Source of the DNA: Lacinutrix jangbogonensis | Lineage (GTDB): Bacteria > Bacteroidota > Bacteroidia > Flavobacteriales > Flavobacteriaceae | Reading direction: 5' to 3' | Assembly: GCF_000797445.1 (NCBI RefSeq) | Contig: NZ_JSWF01000032.1 | Span: 148,584 to 212,583 of the forward strand | DNA: 64,000 nucleotides | In this document: positions 16,615 to 25,404 of the stretch, one piece after another | How positions within the stretch are numbered: position 1 is the first letter of the stretch | Layout of the letters: every line of letters begins with the position of its first letter | Position numbers and translations under genes: made by a program | Notes under the pieces: generated by a model | The model's input: the letters and a program-made list of their open reading frames with translations, nothing else | Databases searched by the model: none | What the model was told of the DNA's origin: nothing

Positions 16615-19600
16615 ATGATTCGTTTTTTTGCTTTTAGCCTATTTTTTTGCCTTATTTCTTGTAAAAAAGAAGAAGTAGGGTCTGCAAACAGAGAGCTAAA
16701 CTTGCCATTATTCTCTCTCTTAGAAATGAATAAAACAAATGTTTTATTTTCAAACGATATTATCGAAAATGAAGCTTTTAATACTTTTAAATATGAATAC
16801 TTCTATAATGGAGCTGGTGTTTCTATTGGAGATATTAACAACGATGGTTTGTCTGATATTTATTTTACAGGAAACATGGTTGATGATAAATTATATTTAA
16901 ATAAAGGGAATTTAGAATTCGAAGATATAACCCAAAACGCAATTGGTAAACAAGCTAAAGGCTGGCACACAGGAACAACGTTTGTAGATGTAAATGGGGA
17001 TGGTTTTTTAGATGTTTATGTATGTAGGGGAGGAGATATTAGAAATTTTAAAGACCAATCTAATTTATTATACATAAACAATGGTGATTTAACTTTTACC
17101 GAACAAGCGCATGTTTTTGGAATTGATGATGGTTCTAATTCTACCCAAGCCGCATTTTTTGATTACGATTTAGATGGCGATTTGGATGCTTATGTAATGA
17201 ATGTTCCCAATGAATTATTTCAATATTCTATGCAAGAGTATCGCGATATGTTTAAAAGTGGTAAAAATAAATCTGATCACTTTTATAAAAATGATAACGG
17301 AAAATTTATAGAAATATCTAAAAGCTTGGGCATTAATAATCATGCTTTTGGATTAGGGCTATGCGTTTCTGATATCGATAATAATGGCTATCTAGATATT
17401 TATGTTAGTAATGATTATGAAGACCGCGATTACCTGTTTATGAATAATAAAGGTGTTTTTACAGAAGAATTAAAACAACGTACAAGGCATATTTCAAACT
17501 TTGGAATGGGAATAGATATCGCAGATTTTAATAACGATGCTCATCAAGATATCATGGAATTAGACATGGCTTACTCTTCTCATATTCGCTCTAAAAGAAA
17601 CATGGCATCCATGTCTATCGATAAATTTTGGAACACAGTAGCCACAGGGAATTATTATCAATATATGAGTAACTCATTGCAACTAAACAATGGGAATGGC
17701 ACGTTTAGCGACATCGCTCATTTGGCCACAGTGGCCAAGACAGATTGGAGCTGGGCAGCTCTATTTGCAGATTTCGACAATGATGGTCTAAAAGATTTGG
17801 TAATTACTAATGGACAGTATCGAGATTTTAAAGATAGGGATTTTCAAGAAAATCTAAATAAGCAGATTGCTGAAAAAGGAAAATTGTCGCTAGATGAGGT
17901 CTATTCGTTTACACCATCAAGTGTGCAAAGTAACTTTGTGTTTAAAAATAAAGGCGATCTATCTTTTGAGAACAATACCAAAAGTTGGGGATTCAATAAA
18001 AAGATAAATTCAAACGGCATTGCGTATGCAGATTTAGATAATGATGGAGACTTGGATTTGGTTGTAAATAATCTTGATAAACCAGCTTCTATTTATGAGA
18101 ATAACCTAAATGGACAGGTAAACTATGTAGCTTTTCAATTAAAAGGGAATAGAAAAAACGTGTTTGCTTTTGGAGCAAAAGTTAAAGTTTATACAGAATA
18201 TGGAGTTCAAACCCAAGAGATTTCTCCAACAAGAGGTTATTTGTCATCAGTTGATACCAAACTACATTTTGGCTTAGGGGAGGCTTCTTTAATTAAAAAA
18301 GTAGAAATAATTTGGCCAGATAACAAGACTACAATACTTCACAATTTAAATAGTAATCGAACACATTATCTAAGCTATAATAAATCAGCTTTTAAAGAAT
18401 TAACTAAAGAAAAAGTGACACCTATTTTTAAAGATATTTCGCAATCTCAACCTTTACAATATAAGCATACAGAAAATAAATTTAATGATTGGGACAGAGA
18501 AATCTTATTGCCTTATGCACTTTCAAGTCAAGGTCCAGTTATAGCCGTTGCAGATGTTAATAAAAACCAATTAGAAGATGTGTTTATTGGAGGCTCTAGC
18601 GGCAATTTGTCTCAAATTAGATGCCAAAAATTAAATGGAACATTTATATCTCCTATTAACAGTCCATTTATAGAAGATATAAAAAGCGAAGATATTGGTG
18701 CTTTGTTTTTTGATGCAGATAACGATGGCGATAATGATTTATACGTTTGTAGTGGTGGTAACGAATTTGTAAAAAACTCAAAACATTTGCAAGACAGATT
18801 ATATATAAATGATGGTAATGGTAATTTTATAAAAAGCAGAAATGCTTTGCCAAAAATGATCTCAAGCACCAAAGTTATCGTCTCTGGTGATATAGACAGC
18901 GATGGTGATTTAGATTTGTTTGTTGGAGGAAGGTTAACACCAGGAGAATACCCTAAAGCCTCAAGAAGCTATGTTTTAAGAAACGATAATGGGAATTTCA
19001 CAGACATTACCAGTCAATGGTCTAAAGCACTTTTGTTTCCGGGAATGATAACTGGTGCCGAATTTACGGATGTCAATAATGATGGGAAATTAGATTTAAC
19101 ATTAGTTGGTGAATGGATGGGTTTTACGCAGTTTATTAATGACGGAGAAAAATTTGCAAAAAAAGAGACAGACCTTTCTACAGAAGGTTTATGGTTTAGT
19201 TTAGCATCGGGCGATATTGATAATGATGGAGACATAGACTTTGTTGCTGGAAATCTTGGTGCTAACTCAAAATTTAAAGCCTCTTTAAAAAAACCATTTA
19301 ATATCTATGGAAGTGATTTTGATAAAAATGGTAGTTACGATTTGGTTTTAAGTGCATATGAAGGAGATAAAAATTATCCTGTTCGTGGAAAAGAATGTTC
19401 GTCTCAACAAATGCCTTCGCTTTTAGAAAAATTCCCTACATATAAATCTTTTGCTGAGTCAGATATGAAACAACTTTATGGTAGTAATCTAGATGAAGCA
19501 CACCATTTAACAGCAAGGCATTTAAAATCTTCAATTTTTATTAATGATGGAAACGGCAATTTTATAATGAAGGACTTACCTAATGAAGCTCAATTTTCAC

Positions 19601-19887
19601 CAATTATGGGTATAGAGCTTGAGGATATAAATGGAGATAATAAAATAGACATTGTCGCTGCAGGAAATTTGTATGAAGCAGAAGTTGAAACGGTGCGCTA
19701 TGATGCTGGAAGAGGAGTTTGTTTAATTGGAGATGGTGAAAATAATTTTAAGCCTTTAACTCCAGAAGTATCTGGGTTTTTTGCTTGGAATAATGTGAAA
19801 TCAATAACCAAAATAACTTTAGATAATAAAAAATGTTTCATTTTGGGTGTAAATAATAATTTCCCTCAAATTTTTGAATTAAAATAA
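16615..19887 (+). CDS. Surface lipoprotein with FG-GAP/VCBS repeats and ASPIC/UnbV domain
   Basis: A 1090-residue lipoprotein (MIRFFAFSLFFCLISC lipobox). It is built of many calcium-binding FG-GAP/VCBS blades of the type GDINNDGLSDIYFTGN, DYDLDGDLDAYVMN and DVNNDGKLDLTLVGEW, arranged in two beta-propellers. Between them, at about 505-590, is an ASPIC/UnbV domain (FAFGAKVKVYTEYGVQTQEI, then GYLSSVDTKLHFGLG and VEIIWPDNK). Homologues (CRTAC-like) are common in marine Bacteroidota and often sit near SusCD systems, but no SusCD pair is here. It lies 3 bases from the arylsulfotransferase-like gene, so the two are likely co-expressed. Function is unknown; calcium-dependent surface binding is plausible. 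Confidence 0.88.
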   Translation: MIRFFAFSLFFCLISCKKEEVGSANRELNLPLFSLLEMNKTNVLFSNDIIENEAFNTFKYEYFYNGAGVSIGDINNDGLSDIYFTGNMVDDKLYLNKGNLEFEDITQNAIGKQAKGWHTGTTFVDVNGDGFLDVYVCRGGDIRNFKDQSNLLYINNGDLTFTEQAHVFGIDDGSNSTQAAFFDYDLDGDLDAYVMNVPNELFQYSMQEYRDMFKSGKNKSDHFYKNDNGKFIEISKSLGINNHAFGLGLCVSDIDNNGYLDIYVSNDYEDRDYLFMNNKGVFTEELKQRTRHISNFGMGIDIADFNNDAHQDIMELDMAYSSHIRSKRNMASMSIDKFWNTVATGNYYQYMSNSLQLNNGNGTFSDIAHLATVAKTDWSWAALFADFDNDGLKDLVITNGQYRDFKDRDFQENLNKQIAEKGKLSLDEVYSFTPSSVQSNFVFKNKGDLSFENNTKSWGFNKKINSNGIAYADLDNDGDLDLVVNNLDKPASIYENNLNGQVNYVAFQLKGNRKNVFAFGAKVKVYTEYGVQTQEISPTRGYLSSVDTKLHFGLGEASLIKKVEIIWPDNKTTILHNLNSNRTHYLSYNKSAFKELTKEKVTPIFKDISQSQPLQYKHTENKFNDWDREILLPYALSSQGPVIAVADVNKNQLEDVFIGGSSGNLSQIRCQKLNGTFISPINSPFIEDIKSEDIGALFFDADNDGDNDLYVCSGGNEFVKNSKHLQDRLYINDGNGNFIKSRNALPKMISSTKVIVSGDIDSDGDLDLFVGGRLTPGEYPKASRSYVLRNDNGNFTDITSQWSKALLFPGMITGAEFTDVNNDGKLDLTLVGEWMGFTQFINDGEKFAKKETDLSTEGLWFSLASGDIDNDGDIDFVAGNLGANSKFKASLKKPFNIYGSDFDKNGSYDLVLSAYEGDKNYPVRGKECSSQQMPSLLEKFPTYKSFAESDMKQLYGSNLDEAHHLTARHLKSSIFINDGNGNFIMKDLPNEAQFSPIMGIELEDINGDNKIDIVAAGNLYEAEVETVRYDAGRGVCLIGDGENNFKPLTPEVSGFFAWNNVKSITKITLDNKKCFILGVNNNFPQIFELK

Positions 19888-19923
19888 TATATGATACCCA
19901 CTATAAAAACAAACCAAAAAAAC

Positions 19924-21219
19924 ATGAAGTATAATAGATATTTTATTTGCCTCATTGGTCTTTTACTATTAAATAGTTGTAAAGATGACGACGACGTTGT
20001 CACGCAAGAACCCATGCAAGAAGAAGTTGTTTTAACAGATAATGTTGAAGTTTATAATGCAGCCTTAGTAGATAATAGTCTCGTTTTGGCAGTTGTAAAC
20101 GGAGGTGATAAATCTTATCTTGTAGATAAGTCTGGAAAAAAAGTAAAAGAATGGAACTTTTCTTCAAATCTTGGAAATGATTTAGAGATTATGCCAGATG
20201 GTAAATTGTTAGGGATGTTTAAAACACTAACTCCAAGTGTGAACTTTGGAGGATTTGGTGGTGTCATAAAAATTATAAATTTAGATGGATCTATAGATTG
20301 GGAATATGAATATGCCTCTTCAGAATACCTAGCACATCATGATGTAGAAATGCTTCCAAATGGCAATATTTTATTTTTGGCTTGGGAAAAAGTAGATATG
20401 TTAGAGGCGCAACAGCAAGGTGTAAATACGGCATCGCACCTATATCCAGAAACGCTTATAGAAGTAAATCCAAATACAAATCAAATAGTATGGAAATGGA
20501 ATAGTTATAACCATAAAATACAAGATCAATTTCCTAGTCTACCAAATTTTGGATCTGTTAGCAGTAACCCACAATTAATAGATTTAAACTATTTTTCTTT
20601 AGATAATGGAGACATCATGCACGCTAATGGTATAGATTACGATGCCCAAAAAGATGTTATATACATGAGTGTAAATAATTATAGTGAAGTTTGGGTTATC
20701 GATCACAGTACAACAATACTTGAAGCAGAGACGAGTAATGGTGGTGCATACAATAAGGGAGGAGATTTAATTTATAGATTTGGAAACCCAGAAGCTTACA
20801 AAAACTTATTTGGTAACCGTTTGTTTTATAATAATCACTTTCCCAACCTATTAGAAGATAATGTCCCGGGAGAAGGAAATGTTTTAGTCTTTGTAAACGG
20901 AAGTAATACAACTCAATCTACAGTATACGAGTTGGATATGCCGGACGTTCTTAATTTAATTCCAAATAGCAATAATGAGCCACAGCTAATTTGGGATTTT
21001 ACAGATCCAACACTCCAGTATGGAAGAGTATCTGGAGCGGTAAGGTTACAAAATGGTAACACGCTAATTTGCGAAGGCGATTATGGTTTTTGGGAAGTGA
21101 CCCAAACAGGTGAAATAGCATGGAAATATTCAGGTTTAAATACAAGTCAATTTTGGAGATGTTATGCCTATAAATTTGATGATTCAGAAATTTTAAACCA
21201 AAACATTGAATTTGAGTAG
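19924..21219 (+). CDS. Arylsulfotransferase (ASST)-like lipoprotein
   Basis: The frame opens at 19891, but the ATG at 19924 (MKYNRYFICLIGLLLLNSC) gives a proper lipoprotein signal, with the acidic stretch KDDDD after the Cys. That resembles the lipoprotein export signal that sends flavobacterial lipoproteins to the cell surface. The roughly 430-residue body has the ASST-family propeller pattern: AHHDVEMLPNGNILFLAWE, DIMHANGIDYDAQKDVIY, SEVWVIDHST, GAVRLQNGNTLICEGDYGFW. The tandem histidines (HHD, MHAN) match active-site regions of bacterial arylsulfate sulfotransferases, which move sulfate between phenols. Whether it is active is unknown. It directly follows the FG-GAP lipoprotein gene. Confidence 0.8.
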   Translation: MKYNRYFICLIGLLLLNSCKDDDDVVTQEPMQEEVVLTDNVEVYNAALVDNSLVLAVVNGGDKSYLVDKSGKKVKEWNFSSNLGNDLEIMPDGKLLGMFKTLTPSVNFGGFGGVIKIINLDGSIDWEYEYASSEYLAHHDVEMLPNGNILFLAWEKVDMLEAQQQGVNTASHLYPETLIEVNPNTNQIVWKWNSYNHKIQDQFPSLPNFGSVSSNPQLIDLNYFSLDNGDIMHANGIDYDAQKDVIYMSVNNYSEVWVIDHSTTILEAETSNGGAYNKGGDLIYRFGNPEAYKNLFGNRLFYNNHFPNLLEDNVPGEGNVLVFVNGSNTTQSTVYELDMPDVLNLIPNSNNEPQLIWDFTDPTLQYGRVSGAVRLQNGNTLICEGDYGFWEVTQTGEIAWKYSGLNTSQFWRCYAYKFDDSEILNQNIEFE

Positions 21220-21286
21220 TTTAAATGTTGCATTCTAAAAAAATGAATTAAATTTACAGTTAAGTTATTAATTAAATTTTACACAC

Positions 21287-22975
21287 ATGAAAAAAATTAC
21301 CTTATTATTATTATGTTTCTCTTTAAACTTTACTTTCTCGCAAGTAATATTTGAAGATGATTTTGACGGCTCTGGCCCTGGATTTGCAGCTTGGTCTGTT
21401 TATGATGTAGACGGTAATACCGTAAACGCCAATGTCGCTCAGTTTACTTCTGCATGGATAGAAGAACAAGCTACTCTTGTTACAGCACCACCAGATGATT
21501 TAGTTGCAAAAAGCACCTCTTGGTATTCACCAGCTGGTACTTCAGACGATTGGTTGGTAACACCAGCGATGAATTTAACAGGTTTTACAGGAGATCCAAT
21601 ACTTACATGGGAAGAAAACGCACCAGATGCTGCTTATGCTGATGGTTACGAGGTTAGAGTTTCTACAACAGGTAATACTCCAGCAGATTTTACAGATGCA
21701 CCTATATTTACAATTGCCAACGCTTCTGGTGGAACTGGAGTTTGGGCTTCTCAATCTGTAAATTTAAATGCTTATGTTGGTAATGCAGTTGTTTATATTG
21801 CATGGCGAAACACTTCTACAGACAAGTTTGTTTTACAAATAAACAATGTAAAAGTAGAAGTGCCTCCAGCTTTTGATGCTGGAATCACAACGAATGGTGA
21901 GACTCAAGATCAATACACACAAATTCCTCTTGAACAAATTGTAGCTATGGGTACCAATGCTATTATTAATAATATAGGTGATGCCGTTACAAACGCTATA
22001 GCAACAGTAACTGTTGCAGATGGCGGAGGAACTGTTTACACAGAGTCTAGTACTCCAATTGCTATTGCAGCAGGAGCAGTTCAAGCAGTTACATTTACTG
22101 GGTACATACCAACTGCAGTAGGCACATTCACTACTACATATTCAGTTGCTATTGCAGAAGTAGATGGAGACCCTGCTAACGATACTACAACTAGTAATGA
22201 TACAGAAGTTACAACTAATACGTATGCTAGAGATAATGGTATTGTAACAGGTTCTTTGGGTATTGGAACTGGAACTACTAGTGGTCAATTGGGACAACAA
22301 TTTGATATTATTGAAACTGAAGCTATTTTGTCGGTTACTTTTCAATTAGAAAATGGAAGCGATTTATTAACAGGATCAACAACATTTGTTAAGGTTTGGA
22401 GTATGGCAGGTGGGATTCCTGATGCTATTATTGCACAAACCGATGTAGTGACAATACTTACAGGATCTAATCTATATACTGCAAATATTGTAGGAGGTGC
22501 TTTTAACCTGAACCCTGGTGTTTATGTAATAACTGTAGAAGAAGGTGTAGAAAGTATTTCGCTTGCTCATACTGACGAGATACATACGCCTGGAACAACT
22601 TGGATAAATTGGCCAACTAATCCTAATGGAACTTGGTCTAACAATGAAGACTTTAATGTTGATGTTTCATATATTCTACGTCCAAACTTCCAAGATAATA
22701 CTTTAGGTGTTGATAATTTTGATGTTGAAAACATTACAATTGGTTTATACCCTAATCCAGCTACTGATTTTGTTACTATAAGTAATCCAAATGGAGTAAG
22801 TTTACAAGAGGCTATTATAGTTGATATTGCAGGTCGCGTTGTAAAAACTTATAATTTAGGGAGTACAATAGATAGTGAAAAAACTATTGATGTTTCTTCT
22901 CTAAATGCCGCTGCTTACTTTGTAACTATAAAAAGTAGTCATGGAGCAATAACTAAAAAATTAATTATTAACTAA
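21287..22975 (+). CDS. T9SS-exported protein with choice-of-anchor J domain
   Basis: A 562-residue secreted protein. The signal peptide is MKKITLLLLCFSLNFTFSQ. Residues about 20-190 are a choice-of-anchor J/cleaved-adhesin domain (DDWLVTPAMNLTGFTGDPIL, YEVRVSTTGNTPADF, AYVGNAVVYIAWR). A CARDB-like segment with alternating Ala/Thr strands follows at about 195-310, then a further beta domain. Residues about 485-562 (GLYPNPATDFVTIS, DIAGRVVKTYNLG, LNAAAYFVTIKSS, ending KKLIIN) are a type A T9SS sorting domain. It shares its architecture with the 5763-6863 gene but is clearly a different protein. It may be read with the two lipoprotein genes upstream; a strong terminator follows. Confidence 0.88.
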   Translation: MKKITLLLLCFSLNFTFSQVIFEDDFDGSGPGFAAWSVYDVDGNTVNANVAQFTSAWIEEQATLVTAPPDDLVAKSTSWYSPAGTSDDWLVTPAMNLTGFTGDPILTWEENAPDAAYADGYEVRVSTTGNTPADFTDAPIFTIANASGGTGVWASQSVNLNAYVGNAVVYIAWRNTSTDKFVLQINNVKVEVPPAFDAGITTNGETQDQYTQIPLEQIVAMGTNAIINNIGDAVTNAIATVTVADGGGTVYTESSTPIAIAAGAVQAVTFTGYIPTAVGTFTTTYSVAIAEVDGDPANDTTTSNDTEVTTNTYARDNGIVTGSLGIGTGTTSGQLGQQFDIIETEAILSVTFQLENGSDLLTGSTTFVKVWSMAGGIPDAIIAQTDVVTILTGSNLYTANIVGGAFNLNPGVYVITVEEGVESISLAHTDEIHTPGTTWINWPTNPNGTWSNNEDFNVDVSYILRPNFQDNTLGVDNFDVENITIGLYPNPATDFVTISNPNGVSLQEAIIVDIAGRVVKTYNLGSTIDSEKTIDVSSLNAAAYFVTIKSSHGAITKKLIIN

Positions 22976-23005
22976 TAGTCCATATATTTTAGATAGTTTA
23001 GATTT

Positions 23006-23041
23006 AAAAGCCAGTAACTATTGTAGTTACTGGCTTTTTTT
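23006..23041. terminator. Bidirectional terminator between the T9SS protein gene and the polyprenyl synthase gene
   Basis: A perfect 12-bp stem (AGCCAGTAACTA at 23009-23020 with TAGTTACTGGCT at 23024-23035) is flanked by A-rich and T-rich runs. It serves two convergent genes. Confidence 0.92.
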
Positions 23042-23066
23042 ATGGGATTAAAATAGCGTTTCTAAA

Positions 23067-24044
23067 TTACTTCTTTCGCTCAATTACATAATTCACCATG
23101 AGTTCTAAAGAAGTTTTATACTCAGAATCTGGGAATTGTTGTAGTATTTGTAGTGCTTCAGATTGAAAGGCTTTCATTTTTGTTACAGCATAGTCTAAAC
23201 CACCATTATTTTTAACAAAAGCAATCACTTCATTAACGCGTTGTTTGTCTTTATTATGGTTTTTAATAGAATTGATTATCCATTTCTTATCCTTTTTACT
23301 CACGATGTTAAGCACATGAATAAGAGGTAATGTCATTTTTTGTTCTTTAATATCGATACCTACAGGTTTCCCAATGCTTTTGGTGCCATAATCGAACAAA
23401 TCATCTTTAATTTGAAATGCCATACCTATAAGTTCTCCAAATTTTCGCATGGTTTCAACCTCAGGAGACTCTGGTTTAACAGAAGCTGCGCCAAGGCTGC
23501 AACAAGCTGCAATTAAAGTGGCCGTTTTTTGTCTTATTATTTCGTAATACACGTCTTCTGTAATATCTAAACGTCTGGCTTTTTCAATTTGAAGCAGTTC
23601 ACCTTCACTCATTTCTCTTACTGCAACCGAAATAATTTTAAGCAAGTCGAAATCATTATTGTCAATAGACAATAACAAACCTTTAGAGAGTAAATAATCG
23701 CCTATAAGCACAGCAATTTTGTTTTTCCAAAGCGCATTAATGCTAAAGAAACCACGACGTTTATTGCTGTCATCCACAACATCGTCGTGCAATAAAGTAG
23801 CAGTATGTATTAATTCTATAACTGATGCGCCTCTATAAGTTCTGTCTTTAACTTCTCCATTAGACACCATTTTTGCTACAAGAAACACAAACATTGGTCG
23901 CATTTGCTTTCCCTTTCTGTTAACAATGTAATGTGTGATTCTATTTAATAAAGCAACTTTAGAAGCCATAGCTAAACGGAACTTTTGTTCAAAAAGATCC
24001 ATTTCGTAAGCGATGGGTTGTTTTATTTGTTCAGTTATTTTCAA
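23067..24044 (-). CDS. Polyprenyl (trans-isoprenyl) diphosphate synthase
   Basis: A 325-residue cytoplasmic enzyme that extends isoprenoid diphosphates with isopentenyl diphosphate. The first aspartate-rich motif is LLHDDVVDDSNKRRG (DDxxD) and the second is QIKDDLFDYG (DDxxD); GKQMRPMFVF is the conserved substrate-binding stretch. Length and the residues before the first Asp motif (IELIHTAT) suggest a medium- or long-chain product such as the menaquinone side chain, but chain length cannot be fixed by eye. It lies 80 bases downstream of rodA on the same strand, so it may be read through from the cell-elongation operon. Confidence 0.92.
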   Translation of the reverse strand: MKITEQIKQPIAYEMDLFEQKFRLAMASKVALLNRITHYIVNRKGKQMRPMFVFLVAKMVSNGEVKDRTYRGASVIELIHTATLLHDDVVDDSNKRRGFFSINALWKNKIAVLIGDYLLSKGLLLSIDNNDFDLLKIISVAVREMSEGELLQIEKARRLDITEDVYYEIIRQKTATLIAACCSLGAASVKPESPEVETMRKFGELIGMAFQIKDDLFDYGTKSIGKPVGIDIKEQKMTLPLIHVLNIVSKKDKKWIINSIKNHNKDKQRVNEVIAFVKNNGGLDYAVTKMKAFQSEALQILQQFPDSEYKTSLELMVNYVIERKK

Positions 24045-24124
24045 AAGAAAAATTTCAGTTTTATAAAGTTACTAATAAAGTTTATTTTAAAAATTTATAT
24101 AGGCAAATATTAACATAATCTTTA

Positions 24125-25399
24125 CTACCACTCATTAATTCTATTAGAATCTAGTTTAACAAAAATAAAGATAAGAATAGTAAATCCCCAAAGTCCTGAG
24201 CCTCCATAACTAAACATTGGGAGAGGAATGCCAATGGTAGGGATTAAGCCCATTACCATACCAATATTGATTAAGAAGTGTATAAATAGTATCGAAGCAA
24301 CCGAATAACCATACACACGACTAAACTGCGATTTTTGGAGTTCGGCTAAATGTAATATACGTAATATTAGAAGTATCATCCCGAGCACAACTGCAAAACT
24401 GCCTATAAAACCCCATTCTTCACCTACTGTTGTGAAAATATAATCGGTATGTTGCTCAGGTACAAATTTACCTGTAGTACGCGTGCCTTGCATAAAACCT
24501 TTACCAGTAAAACCACCAGAACTAATGGCTTTTTCACTTTCTAAAAGATTGTAGGCGGCCTCTTTTTTCATTTTTGCCAGCTTACCTGCATCCTTTTCAA
24601 GACTTAGCCAAATAGTAATTCGGTCTTTTTGATGGAAAGGTAGCAATGTGTCGTAAGTGTAACGCACACCAAAAGTAATTAATAAGGCAATTAATAATGT
24701 TAGAGCCGGTTGGAGGAATGAGGGCTTTTTTTTAAGAGAAAAATAATAACCAAACACTATTACAGTTGCTATAATCATGGTTATTAGCAACCCGAACTTT
24801 AAAGCGAGTACCGCTAAAACTATTAAAAGAGATCCAAGAATTAAATAAACTTTAGGAAGTCCTTCACGATATAATACAAAGAAAAATGCGCCATATACTA
24901 GCGTACTTCCTGCATCTTTTTGTAATAAAATTAGAAAGGCAGGAGCTATAATAATTGCGAAAATTCGAATTTGATGTTTAAATTGTTTAATATCGGTTTG
25001 TAAATCACTCACATATTTTGCTACAGCTAAAGCAGTAGCAGCTTTCGCAAACTCACTAGGTTGTAGAGTCATACCTCCTAAATCGTACCAAGACGTGGCG
25101 CCATTTATGCTTTTTCCAAAGATGAATAAACCAATTAAGGAGAGTAGGGACGCAAAGTAGATGATGCTAGAAAAGCGTTCGTAAAACTTAGCGTCAATAG
25201 ATAAAATAAGTGTAATTAGTACTACCGATAGAATTAAGAAAATAAGCTGTTTGCCATAAAATTCTGTAAAACTAAAATAGTCTATTATTTCGCCTGTATG
25301 TGAAGCCGATAATATATTTAGCCAACCAAAACTTGCTAGCATAAAAAATAGCACGATAGTAATCCAGTCAAATTTAAAATGTCTATCAGTTTTTCTCAT
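24125..25399 (-). CDS. rodA: Rod shape-determining peptidoglycan glycosyltransferase RodA
   Basis: A SEDS-family polytopic membrane protein of 424 residues that polymerises lipid II glycan strands for side-wall growth. About ten membrane helices are visible. Conserved SEDS stretches include GATSWYDLGGMTLQPSEFAK, LLQKDAGSTLVYGAFFFVL, FVPEQHTDYIFTTVGEEWGF and GIPLPMFSYGGSGLWG. It begins five bases after the stop of its partner transpeptidase gene mrdA, so the pair is made together. It is the last member of the mreBCD-mrdA-rodA operon. Confidence 0.95.
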   Translation of the reverse strand: MRKTDRHFKFDWITIVLFFMLASFGWLNILSASHTGEIIDYFSFTEFYGKQLIFLILSVVLITLILSIDAKFYERFSSIIYFASLLSLIGLFIFGKSINGATSWYDLGGMTLQPSEFAKAATALAVAKYVSDLQTDIKQFKHQIRIFAIIIAPAFLILLQKDAGSTLVYGAFFFVLYREGLPKVYLILGSLLIVLAVLALKFGLLITMIIATVIVFGYYFSLKKKPSFLQPALTLLIALLITFGVRYTYDTLLPFHQKDRITIWLSLEKDAGKLAKMKKEAAYNLLESEKAISSGGFTGKGFMQGTRTTGKFVPEQHTDYIFTTVGEEWGFIGSFAVVLGMILLILRILHLAELQKSQFSRVYGYSVASILFIHFLINIGMVMGLIPTIGIPLPMFSYGGSGLWGFTILIFIFVKLDSNRINEW

Positions 25400-25404
25400 T
25401 AAAT

